NCBI GenBank assembly: GCA_903823545.1
Contig: CAIJTL010001102.1
Location: 1-6,547, forward strand
Length of the DNA: 6,547 nucleotides
Direction: 5' to 3'
Origin: an uncultured Planctomycetaceae bacterium
Lineage (GTDB): Bacteria > Planctomycetota > Planctomycetia > Planctomycetales > Planctomycetaceae
The notes under the pieces are model-generated. The model did not search any database. It saw nothing but the letters and a program-made list of their open reading frames with translations, and was not told the DNA's origin. The position numbers and the translations under genes are program-made. The stretch's first letter is position 1; every line of letters starts with the position of its first letter. This document shows, piece by piece, positions 1 to 5,449 of the stretch.

Positions 1-8
1 AGGGCTTG

Positions 9-347
9 ATGCGAGGTGTAGTGGTCGCCGGTGCTGTTGCCGGTGTCGTGATTGGTTTCGGAACGAGCGCTGAGGCTCGTCCACCTTACAAGAAGGTGTT
101 TGAAGCCACCTACGAGAAGGTCGCCAAGGACAACAAAGTCGATTGCAATTCCTGCCACGTTGCAGACAAAGACAAGAAAGAGCGAAACAACTACGGTGAA
201 GCTCTGGCCAAGAACATCGCCAAGAATGAAAAAGACGAAGCCAAAATTAAGGAAGCGCTCGTCAAGACTGAGAAGGAGAAGAGCGCTGTGAAGGACAAGA
301 CCTTCGGCGACCTCCTGAAGGATGGCAAGCTGCCAGCCAGCAAGTAA
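9..347 (+). CDS. Small exported lysine-rich protein with one CxxCH heme-binding motif (cytochrome c-like)
   Basis: Residues 1-23 from the ATG at 9 form a signal peptide: a short Arg-containing start, a Val/Ala/Gly-rich hydrophobic core, then an A-E-A cleavage site before RPPYKK. The mature part is about 89 residues and carries one CNSCH (residues 46-50), the covalent heme c attachment motif, so the product probably sits in the periplasm as a mono-heme electron carrier or heme-binding protein. Odd points: about 21 of the 89 mature residues are Lys, and there is no Met and no second His in the mature part, so the usual distal heme ligand of a class I cytochrome is not visible. An in-frame TTG lies at 6, and the window begins 8 nt upstream, so a more distal start cannot be excluded. 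AGGG at 1-4 could be a ribosome binding site but is close to the ATG. A terminator follows at 375. The exact family is not recognised; the CxxCH could also be a metal site or chance. Confidence 0.75.
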   Translation: MRGVVVAGAVAGVVIGFGTSAEARPPYKKVFEATYEKVAKDNKVDCNSCHVADKDKKERNNYGEALAKNIAKNEKDEAKIKEALVKTEKEKSAVKDKTFGDLLKDGKLPASK

Positions 348-374
348 TTGGATTCATGGTCATCTGAATTCTGG

Positions 375-405
375 GAAGACCACCATTGGGTGGTCTTCTT
401 TTTTT
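375..405 (+). terminator. Rho-independent terminator after the cytochrome-like gene
   Basis: A perfect 10-bp stem (GAAGACCACC, 375-384, with GGTGGTCTTC, 389-398) closes a 4-nt ATTG loop and is followed directly by seven T residues (399-405). It lies 27 nt after the stop codon at 347. The structure is a textbook intrinsic terminator on the plus strand. The T-tract abuts the ATG at 406, which is in frame with the next gene. Confidence 0.93.
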
Positions 406-417
406 ATGAAACCTTTC

Positions 418-891
418 ATGCAGCTGTTAATCATTCGACACGCACGTGCCGCAGATGCTCATGGCTTACCTGATTCGCAGCGTCCATTGACTGCTTTGGG
501 ACGCCGTGAATTCGAGGCGTCAGCTCGATGGGTTGCCAAAAAGGGTGTGGTACCGGGGCATGTTTTTCATGGCCCGGCAACTCGGACCACGGAAACGGCA
601 CAGATTCTCGCATCTACAGTGGGGCTTGCGGACCACGCTCGCGAGCCGGCTCACTGGCTGTCGCTTGGCACAGGACTTGATGAAATTCTGCCAATGCTCG
701 TGTTAGCCCCCGCAGAAATTACGGCGTTGGTGGGACACGAACCAAACATGAGTGCGCTTGCGTCATCGCTGATCGGTGGCGGCTGGATTTCGTTTCGGCC
801 GGGGACGATTGCATGCATTGAGTTTGAATCAGTTGTTGCACCAGGAATGGGAAAGCTCAACTGGCTACTGGATGCGGGCATGTTTGAATAA
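418..891 (+). CDS. sixA: SixA-type phosphohistidine phosphatase (histidine phosphatase superfamily)
   Basis: The product is a single-domain branch-2 histidine phosphatase of 157 residues; E. coli SixA has 161. The N-terminus MQLLIIRHARAAD carries the RH signature with catalytic His8. RPLT (22-25), a TRTTETAQ segment (55-62) supplying phosphate-pocket residues, and VGHEPN (105-110) with the second catalytic His107 follow in the family order. SixA dephosphorylates phosphohistidine on phosphotransfer proteins in the cytoplasm; here the substrate is unknown. The start at 418 is chosen because SixA proteins begin one or two residues before this strand. An in-frame ATG at 406 would add MKPF. Neither has a clear Shine-Dalgarno sequence, because a terminator occupies 375-405. 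The gene stops 7 nt before the end of the convergent fhcC-like gene. It could be a related small phosphatase with another phospho-substrate. Confidence 0.88.
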   Translation: MQLLIIRHARAADAHGLPDSQRPLTALGRREFEASARWVAKKGVVPGHVFHGPATRTTETAQILASTVGLADHAREPAHWLSLGTGLDEILPMLVLAPAEITALVGHEPNMSALASSLIGGGWISFRPGTIACIEFESVVAPGMGKLNWLLDAGMFE

Positions 892-898
892 TTGTTGA

Positions 899-1717
899 TC
901 AGACACGCAGCCAAATCTCACCGCGACCGAACTCCAAAAAATCACCGCAATGGCGATGGACGGCGAGATCCAATAACTCCTCTGCAATTGGGAACCCCGA
1001 TCTGCGTAAATAAAGTAGGCAGAGCCTTAATGCTGTCGGGCGAAAAGTTCCGGAATACTTGAACGTCGGAAGCATGTCTGGCGGTGGTGATGTTCCAAGC
1101 AAACCGATCGTTCCGCGCCGCATGCCAACTCCGGGACGAATGCCGTTCTCTCCAAAAACGAAAATCGAACCAGCGAGCAAATTCACGCCAGTTGCATCCC
1201 CAGCATTTCCGCCAACAGCGATTAGGCCACGTCGCATGCAATGACCGATCTCGTTTCCGGCATTGCCCGAAATCAAAATCTCCCCACCGGTCATCCCTTT
1301 TCGACCGCCTCGATAGACTGCACCAATCAAGTGACCGGCGTTTCCTTTGACCCGAATCCGACCGCCATGCATTTCTGCCCCAACCCAGTCAGTCACGTGC
1401 CCAGAAACGATGATTTCCCCGCCTGACATCTCCGCTCCCAGATGCATTCCCGCATTGCCCTCCACGCGAATTCGACCGTCGATCAATTTCGAGCCGATCA
1501 ATTTTACATGCGAGCAATCGCCTTCCCAAACCAGTTCATTGTCCGCCGCACTGCCGGAGACATCGAAAAACTCGCCGATCTCTCGTTGTTTGTTGCCGTA
1601 TTGCACCAGCGTGTGTGCGACCTCGTCCGCAGATTGTTCTCGGACAGTTTCGAGCCGAATGGCGTCGACTTCCAGGGGGATTGAAGTCTTATTGCGAAGT
1701 GAAAAAGTCAGCGGCAT
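899..1717 (-). CDS. fhcC: Formylmethanofuran dehydrogenase subunit C / formyltransferase-hydrolase complex subunit C homologue
   Basis: The 272-residue product matches the FwdC/FmdC/FhcC family in length and design. Residues about 80-208 form a right-handed beta-helix made of repeated turns of the pattern GxIxVxGNAGxxxGxxMxGG: the GNAG turns at 87-90, 125-128, 151-154 and 170-173 and the glycine pairs at 99-100 and 118-119 are clear. The same fold occurs in the C-terminal domain of glutamate synthase. In bacteria with the tetrahydromethanopterin C1 pathway, FhcC belongs to the cytoplasmic FhcABCD complex that transfers the formyl group from formyl-H4MPT to methanofuran and releases formate. 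No other fhc gene lies in the window, so this copy is separated from at least its immediate partners. Start at ATG 1717 (MPLTF) fits the family. Upstream is a non-coding region with a TTGACA box and dyads. The alternative, a glutamate synthase-like helix domain, is less likely given length and N-terminus. Confidence 0.88.
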   Translation of the reverse strand: MPLTFSLRNKTSIPLEVDAIRLETVREQSADEVAHTLVQYGNKQREIGEFFDVSGSAADNELVWEGDCSHVKLIGSKLIDGRIRVEGNAGMHLGAEMSGGEIIVSGHVTDWVGAEMHGGRIRVKGNAGHLIGAVYRGGRKGMTGGEILISGNAGNEIGHCMRRGLIAVGGNAGDATGVNLLAGSIFVFGENGIRPGVGMRRGTIGLLGTSPPPDMLPTFKYSGTFRPTALRLCLLYLRRSGFPIAEELLDLAVHRHCGDFLEFGRGEIWLRV

Positions 1718-1785
1718 CAGATCAAGCCTTGTTAGTGGAGGTCGCGTTGTAGCGGGCTATTCGCATCGCAGCAACGGACGATTTC

Positions 1786-1801
1786 TGTGATCAATTTCAC
1801 G
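1786..1801. promoter_or_regulatory. CRP/FNR-family-like operator (TGTGA-N6-TCACG)
   Basis: The 16-mer TGTGATCAATTTCACG matches the CRP core TGTGA-N6-TCACA at nine of ten defined positions. It lies 69 nt upstream of the fhcC start and overlaps the putative -10 region, a placement that would suit repression of fhcC or control of the divergent gene pair. The palindrome is visible; the identity of any binding protein is inference. Confidence 0.35.
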
Positions 1802-1818
1802 CAGATTTTGCGTGTCAA
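1790..1818 (-). promoter_or_regulatory. Candidate promoter for the fhcC-like gene
   Basis: On the minus strand a perfect TTGACA (-35 consensus; plus-strand 1813-1818) is followed after 17 nt by ATTGAT (1795-1790), which matches TATAAT at only three positions. Transcription would begin near 1783, about 65 nt before the fhcC start at 1717. The -35 box and spacing support it; the poor -10 box weakens it. Confidence 0.35.
1798..1814. promoter_or_regulatory. Inverted repeat CACGCA-N5-TGCGTG
   Basis: A perfect 6-bp inverted repeat (1798-1803 and 1809-1814) with a 5-nt centre. It falls in the spacer of the candidate fhcC promoter and shares bases with the CRP-like site. It may be an operator for a dimeric regulator or part of a small hairpin. 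Confidence 0.35.
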
Positions 1819-1862
1819 AATAGAACGAGTGAAGAGGTCGTATCGCCTGTGTCGATTCTATT

Positions 1863-1880
1863 ACAGTCGATTTTGACTGT
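1863..1880. promoter_or_regulatory. Inverted repeat ACAGTC-N6-GACTGT
   Basis: The sequence ACAGTCGATTTTGACTGT has perfect 6-bp arms (1863-1868 and 1875-1880). The left part, ACAGTCGA, recurs at 1992-1999 within CAGTCGACAACTG, which is also a short dyad (CAGT/ACTG). The TTGACT inside it (1873-1878) could serve as a -35 box for the rightward genes, but no good -10 box follows. The role is inferred from position only. Confidence 0.3.
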
Positions 1881-1958
1881 CTGGATCGCAGTAATGATAC
1901 AGGCAGAATTCCTAATTTGGACGAACTCAGCAATCAGCCGCCGTCTCGGTGGCCGATA

Positions 1959-2031
1959 GTAGCTTCGTTCTGGCGGTCGGGGTGTAAGTCCACAGTCGAC
2001 AACTGGAAGCGAACGATTCAACGGAAGCTAC
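1959..2031 (+). repeat. Long-range inverted repeat flanked by a short direct repeat, in the probable leader of the 77-residue gene
   Basis: GTAGCTTC (1959-1966) pairs perfectly with GAAGCTAC (2024-2031), and the pairing extends by three bases (1967-1969 with 2020-2022) past a single bulged base at 2023. The octamer CGTCTCGG occurs on either side, at 1942-1949 and 2034-2041. If transcription starts upstream, the leader could fold into a stem enclosing about 50 nt. I do not recognise a known RNA family, and the spacing between direct and inverted repeats is not symmetric as in a transposable element. Confidence 0.3.
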
Positions 2032-2059
2032 GTCGTCTCGGCGACTGCATGATGGAATG

Positions 2060-2064
2060 AGGAG
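2060..2064 (+). promoter_or_regulatory. Ribosome binding site that fixes the start at 2072
   Basis: AGGAG lies 7 nt before the ATG at 2072, an ideal Shine-Dalgarno distance. The upstream in-frame ATG at 2057 overlaps this element and is therefore an unlikely start. Confidence 0.8.
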
Positions 2065-2071
2065 ATCCGCC

Positions 2072-2305
2072 ATGACTCGTGAATTGAATGTGCTGGCCCT
2101 CGTCAAAGACTCTGAACGCTACATTTTCCTTTACGATGAAGAGAGTGCGGACTCTCTTCTGCAAACGATGGGGCAGTATGCCGCTGATAAGGATCTCAGC
2201 TTCACTTGGTATGACGCAGCCGTGCTCAGCCAAAAAGTGCGACGCCTGAAAGAAGAGGCTGATGCCGAAGCTCGCGAACAATGGTCGCGCCAGACGACTT
2301 GGTAG
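2072..2305 (+). CDS. Small conserved-looking hypothetical protein upstream of xer
   Basis: The 77-residue product begins MTRELNVLALVKDSERYIFLYDEES. It is soluble, with no signal peptide or membrane segment. A beta-rich N-terminal half (LNVLALVK, RYIFLYD) is followed by a segment around FTWYDAAVLSQKVRRLKEEADAE that looks alpha-helical, charged and possibly coiled-coil. The strong ribosome binding site at 2060-2064 and codon use like its neighbours support real expression. It ends 15 nt before the xer start on the same strand, so the two are probably co-transcribed and may be linked in function, for example as an accessory or regulatory protein. I recall similar short proteins in planctomycetes but cannot name a family, and no catalytic motif is visible. 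Confidence 0.72.
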   Translation: MTRELNVLALVKDSERYIFLYDEESADSLLQTMGQYAADKDLSFTWYDAAVLSQKVRRLKEEADAEAREQWSRQTTW

Positions 2306-2320
2306 TTCGGTTGATTCACT

Positions 2321-3238
2321 ATGCACTCAGCGATAGACAGCTTTCTGCACTCACTAAGAATTGAGCGAAATGCTTCACCGCTGACGTTGAAATCGTATTC
2401 AGAAGATTTCAATAGCCTGTTTGACTACTTGCAGGACCGTGTCGGTCGTTTTCCAGAACCGGCTGAAGTCGACATCACGATGCTACGCGGCTACGTCGCG
2501 TACTTGCACGAATGCCAGTACGCCAAGACGACGATCGCTCGACGTCTCGCATCACTACGAAGTTTCTTCCGTTATTGCACTCGTGAAAAATTGACCGGCT
2601 CAAATCCTGCCAAGGCTTTGCGAACGCCAAGAATCGGACGCAAGCTGCCAAACTTCTTGACGACTCAGCAGACCGTCAAGTTGATCGAAACTCCGCTGGC
2701 CGACGAACCATCTGGCATCCGCGACAAAGCGATGCTGGAGACGATGTACTCCGCTGGACTTCGTGTGGCCGAATTGGTGGGGCTCAATATCTCTGATTGG
2801 GACCGTGACTCGAATATTCTGCGAGTCCGGGGCAAAGGCCGGAAAGAGCGGATCGCTCCAGTCGGTCGTTATGCGAGTTCGGCGCTCGATGAGTGGCTCG
2901 CGGTTCGTGTTCTGTCACCCGACGCAAAGCCCGAAGACCGAGATGCTGTGTTTCTCAACCGCTTCGGGACACGACTGACGACTCGCAGCGTAGGCCGAAT
3001 GTTAGAGAAGTACACGAAACAAACGGGGCTCGATTCCAAAACCAGTCCGCATACGATGCGTCATTCGTTCGCCACACACATGCTCGATGGCGGAGCGGAT
3101 CTCAGAAGCGTTCAAGAGCTGCTCGGCCACAAGAGCCTGACAACGACTCAAATCTATACCCACGTCAGCACTCAACGAATGCGTGAGACTTACAACAAGG
3201 CACACCCACACTCGCAACAAGCGAAGGGGCCGAAGTAG
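2321..3238 (+). CDS. xerC: Tyrosine site-specific recombinase, XerC/XerD family
   Basis: The 305-residue protein has the two-domain Xer layout. Residues about 1-105 form the SAM-like DNA-binding domain ([22 protein letters not shown] near the start), and about 110-295 the catalytic domain. All six active-site residues are present: Arg148 (AGLRVAEL), Lys172 (GKGRKER), His244 and Arg247 ([10 protein letters not shown]), His270 (LLGHKSL), and nucleophile Tyr279 (IYTHVS). It should cut and rejoin DNA at dif-like sites to resolve chromosome dimers at division, working with a second Xer protein. Residue numbers coincide with those known for E. coli XerD, yet the N-terminus reads more like XerC, so the C/D assignment is uncertain. 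No cognate integrase features (att sites, phage or integron genes) are nearby, favouring a housekeeping role. The ATG at 2321 follows the previous stop by 15 nt and has only a weak ribosome binding site. The gene ends inside a hairpin at 3232-3264. Confidence 0.92.
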   Translation: MHSAIDSFLHSLRIERNASPLTLKSYSEDFNSLFDYLQDRVGRFPEPAEVDITMLRGYVAYLHECQYAKTTIARRLASLRSFFRYCTREKLTGSNPAKALRTPRIGRKLPNFLTTQQTVKLIETPLADEPSGIRDKAMLETMYSAGLRVAELVGLNISDWDRDSNILRVRGKGRKERIAPVGRYASSALDEWLAVRVLSPDAKPEDRDAVFLNRFGTRLTTRSVGRMLEKYTKQTGLDSKTSPHTMRHSFATHMLDGGADLRSVQELLGHKSLTTTQIYTHVSTQRMRETYNKAHPHSQQAKGPK

Positions 3239-3264
3239 GTCTGTTGCCGTAACATGCCTACTTC
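3232..3264. terminator. Bidirectional hairpin between convergent xer and PTPS-like genes
   Basis: GAAGTAGG (3232-3239) pairs perfectly with CCTACTTC (3257-3264), and inside, TGTT (3242-3245) pairs with AACA (3251-3254). The xer stop codon (3236-3238) is within the left arm, and the stop of the opposing gene (3266-3268) lies 2 nt beyond the right arm. Neither side has a T-tract, so this is not a classic intrinsic terminator, but it is well placed to end or protect both transcripts. Confidence 0.5.
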
Positions 3265-3265
3265 A

Positions 3266-3766
3266 TCAAGCAGACACGACGGGCAACTCACAGATCGCCC
3301 ACTGTCCGAAATTCTCTTCGACTTCGACTTGGATCAGATCAATCGGGGTTTTCGCTGCAACGATGATGACATCGCGCAGCCGATTTGCGATCCAAAGAGC
3401 AATCTCCTCCGCCGTAGTATTCTCGACTGGCAACAATACACAGTCTTCTCGCGGAAAGACCCAACGCCGGTTTTCAAAAGTTGCTACAACTTCGAGGTCT
3501 CCGGCATCAATGTGAATCTGCCGATGAGCTGTTGGAAGCAGAACGCGATGATCGAGTTCACTGACAATTTTTTGCAACGAGTCTCGCATGGCGATGAAGT
3601 CAAACACATAACGGTTCTCATCCAGCGGTCCGATCACTTCGACGGCGGTTCGCCAATTGTGCCCATGCAATCGTTCGCAAGTATTGCCATTGAACGTGAT
3701 GAAGTGCGCGGCACTGAAAACCAGATGATCTTTGGTGACTCGCACTCGAAATCGGGGATCGGCCAT
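3266..3766 (-). CDS. 6-pyruvoyl-tetrahydropterin synthase / 6-carboxytetrahydropterin synthase (QueD) family protein
   Basis: The 166-residue product has the PTPS/QueD (COG0720) layout. Zinc ligands His21 (FSAAHF), His34 and His36 (HGH) are present, together with catalytic Cys30 and an Asp72-His73 pair in ELDHRVLL. A C-terminal VEVEENFG (147-154) matches the position of the pterin-binding Glu. Such enzymes act on 7,8-dihydroneopterin triphosphate in the cytoplasm, giving 6-carboxytetrahydropterin for queuosine/deazapurines or pterin precursors. The motif reads CERLHGH, combining the Cys of QueD (CxxxHGH) with the Glu of PTPS-III (ExxHGH). Between LDHRVLL and NTTAEEIA there are about 40 residues, clearly longer than in E. 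coli QueD. The start at 3766 is chosen because MADPRFRV precedes the first strand and GGAG lies 6 nt upstream; an upstream in-frame start at 3850 would add 28 unconvincing residues. It follows the membrane gene at 3875-5356 by 108 nt on the same strand. Confidence 0.85.
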   Translation of the reverse strand: MADPRFRVRVTKDHLVFSAAHFITFNGNTCERLHGHNWRTAVEVIGPLDENRYVFDFIAMRDSLQKIVSELDHRVLLPTAHRQIHIDAGDLEVVATFENRRWVFPREDCVLLPVENTTAEEIALWIANRLRDVIIVAAKTPIDLIQVEVEENFGQWAICELPVVSA

Positions 3767-3874
3767 TCTGAACTCCGGGGAATCTGGGGACTGACGAGTA
3801 ATCACACAACAAAACTTGCCCGGTTTAGACTTCGACAACCAGCCAGGCAAAACGCCTCATTCGGCCTCGTCGCG

Positions 3875-5356
3875 TCATGGGTAATGTCCCTCTGGTGGAA
3901 CGGAGTCCGTGATCAAGACGGGCAGGCTGAGTTCGCTACGAGCAAACATTGCAAACTGCGAATCTCGATAGACCAGTTTCCAATTGGGGAGGTCGGCAAG
4001 CTTCTTAACGACCTCCATATTCACGAGAACCAAGACAATGTCTGTCGGATACTTCGCGAGTGTCTGATCCCAACCGTTTCGAGCTTCATAGAACGCCTCA
4101 TCTTCTTCAAGTCGCCATGAGGGGTAAGCCACTTCGTACCGGCTGTCGAACGAGATTTGAACGGCTGGGCCGAGCTTCCACATCAAGAATGAGCCAAAGT
4201 TATAGGGAACGAAGACATTGCCGCGAAATCGTTGTTCGGTGAGATAATTGACCGCCCCGACCGGATATGTCAGATGGAAGGGGGCGTCTTTTTCGCGATG
4301 TCCAGGGACCCGAACTCGCCACGGCTCCTCAGTCGCCAGTTTTCCCTGCATCAGCAGCGAGCACAATACGCAAGCTGCGCAGATTACTCGCTGATACTTC
4401 CACCAAACGCGACGGAGTGCCTTTCCGAGTTCAACGTGATCGAGTTGAGCTGGCAGATAGCAGGCACAAACAATGGCGTAAAACGCCAAGAAACGATTGC
4501 TCTTCACTCCAGCTAACCCCGTCGCCAACAAGAGGAGGATGCCTGGCATTTGCCGCCATCGACCATCACGCAGCACGAGCCAGCCGACACCGACAGAGAC
4601 ACTAAAACGAATCAGATGCGGCCATTCAGACCACACCGGACTCCATTCGGAAATACTTGGCCGAGGCATTGTCATCGCTCGTACCAAGTATGCGTGGTAA
4701 TGCCATCCCCAAGGGTTTAAGGCGGCTAACGGAATCAGTGAAAAGCCTGCGATCAACAAGTGCCGCTGTGGCTGGCGACGAAGCAATTGCTCCATCCAAT
4801 GCCCACCGAGCAAAGCCGCTCCGACCAAGCAGCCTCCGTGCAGATTGACCCAAACTGGAAACAACAAAAACAAACCAATCAGCCAACGGCGATCACCATT
4901 TCGATCACGGTCGAATCCCCACAGCAGAAACGCCGTCAGAAGGTACGAATACATCTGGGCTCGAATCGTCCCAAAGCTGTAATCCCGCAACCAAATGGCC
5001 AGAACGGCAATCAACCCCGTGGCAACCACGCTTGCGCCACGTCGTCGAGCGTTACACCAACAGGCTGTCGCCAATCCCAAGATCAGCACGAATTTCAGTG
5101 CCAACAGACCGGTTGCCCCCAGCGCTACCGTAGCCAGATAGGCTATGAGCCCAGCCCCCCATTCATGATGCACGACAAGATCGAGCTTTGGCGTATACGC
5201 GAAATGGTCCTGCCAGGGGACGTATCCCAACTGGCATGACTCTCGTGCCAATGCCAGTTCATGCCAGAGATCGAGATCAATGACTCCGCTTGCAGTGTAG
5301 ACCAACAGCAACAACAAAACGCTCGCAATCAACATCCATTTGGCGATTTGGTGCAT
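3875..5356 (-). CDS. Polytopic membrane protein A, GT-C glycosyltransferase-like, function unknown
   Basis: The 493-residue product begins with a membrane helix (about 7-24), then a loop with D27-x-D29-x-W-H and a downstream HHEW (63-66). About ten hydrophobic segments follow up to roughly residue 345, and the last 150 residues are a soluble tail. The first-loop acidic pair, the P..D.F.YT and HEW pattern, and the tail motif FGSFLMWKLGP...FDSRYEV resemble a broad family of bacterial multi-spanning proteins with GT-C-like topology, in which acidic residues of the first external loop are catalytic. A role in transferring sugars from lipid carriers to envelope material is inference. ATG 5356 is preferred; a TTG at 5359 just before it has slightly better spacing to GGAG. 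It is the tandem paralogue of the gene at 5450-6547, about 90 nt downstream of it, and probably co-transcribed. Nothing in it looks broken. Confidence 0.85.
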   Translation of the reverse strand: MHQIAKWMLIASVLLLLLVYTASGVIDLDLWHELALARESCQLGYVPWQDHFAYTPKLDLVVHHEWGAGLIAYLATVALGATGLLALKFVLILGLATACWCNARRRGASVVATGLIAVLAIWLRDYSFGTIRAQMYSYLLTAFLLWGFDRDRNGDRRWLIGLFLLFPVWVNLHGGCLVGAALLGGHWMEQLLRRQPQRHLLIAGFSLIPLAALNPWGWHYHAYLVRAMTMPRPSISEWSPVWSEWPHLIRFSVSVGVGWLVLRDGRWRQMPGILLLLATGLAGVKSNRFLAFYAIVCACYLPAQLDHVELGKALRRVWWKYQRVICAACVLCSLLMQGKLATEEPWRVRVPGHREKDAPFHLTYPVGAVNYLTEQRFRGNVFVPYNFGSFLMWKLGPAVQISFDSRYEVAYPSWRLEEDEAFYEARNGWDQTLAKYPTDIVLVLVNMEVVKKLADLPNWKLVYRDSQFAMFARSELSLPVLITDSVPPEGHYP

Positions 5357-5449
5357 CAACGAGTCACTCCGGCATTCGGGATTTCAGTCAGCGGCCAAGC
5401 TCAGAGGGAACGTTCCTAACACAAATGGCGGAGAGCCCATTGTTCTCTC

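Larger units (their letters stand above)
1718..2071. other. Non-coding divergent intergenic region with several dyads
   Basis: This stretch of about 350 bases separates the fhcC-like gene (reading left) from the 77-residue gene and xer (reading right), so it should hold both promoters. No reading frame in it looks like a protein: the longest is a 68-residue minus-strand frame of unremarkable composition. It contains a CRP-like site, a TTGACA box, two further inverted repeats and a long-range pairing at 1959-2031, listed separately. No tRNA or recognised riboswitch was seen. Confidence 0.7.

Noticed and set aside
322..417. N-terminal extension of sixA from an ATG at 322
   Set aside because: It would overlap the cytochrome-like gene and run through the terminator hairpin; the SixA fold begins at MQLLIIRH.
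1347..1790. A 147-codon plus-strand open frame
   Set aside because: It is antisense to the fhcC-like gene, whose glycine-rich helix repeats are unmistakable, and has low-complexity Ser/Pro-rich content.
1815..2021. A 68-codon minus-strand frame in the intergenic region
   Set aside because: No ribosome binding site, no family features, and the region carries several dyads more consistent with regulation.
1942..2041. Possible miniature transposable element
   Set aside because: The octamer direct repeats and the inverted repeats are not adjacent or symmetric, and no second copy is in the window; kept only as a low-confidence structural observation.
3767..3850. Upstream extension of the PTPS-like protein by 28 residues
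   Set aside because: The extension has no signal peptide or conserved feature, while the start at 3766 has GGAG at a good distance and matches the family N-terminus.
3767..3874. Terminator between membrane protein A and the PTPS-like gene
   Set aside because: Only a 4-bp AGGC/GCCT stem with no T-tract could be found, so read-through into the PTPS-like gene is equally likely.
3254..4120. A 288-codon plus-strand open frame
   Set aside because: It lies antisense to the PTPS-like gene and the end of membrane protein A, both of which have clear family motifs; its translation has no recognisable domain.
5407..5416. Perfect palindrome GGAACGTTCC between membrane genes B and A
   Set aside because: Ten bases is short, it has no flanking promoter elements, and it is readily explained by chance.
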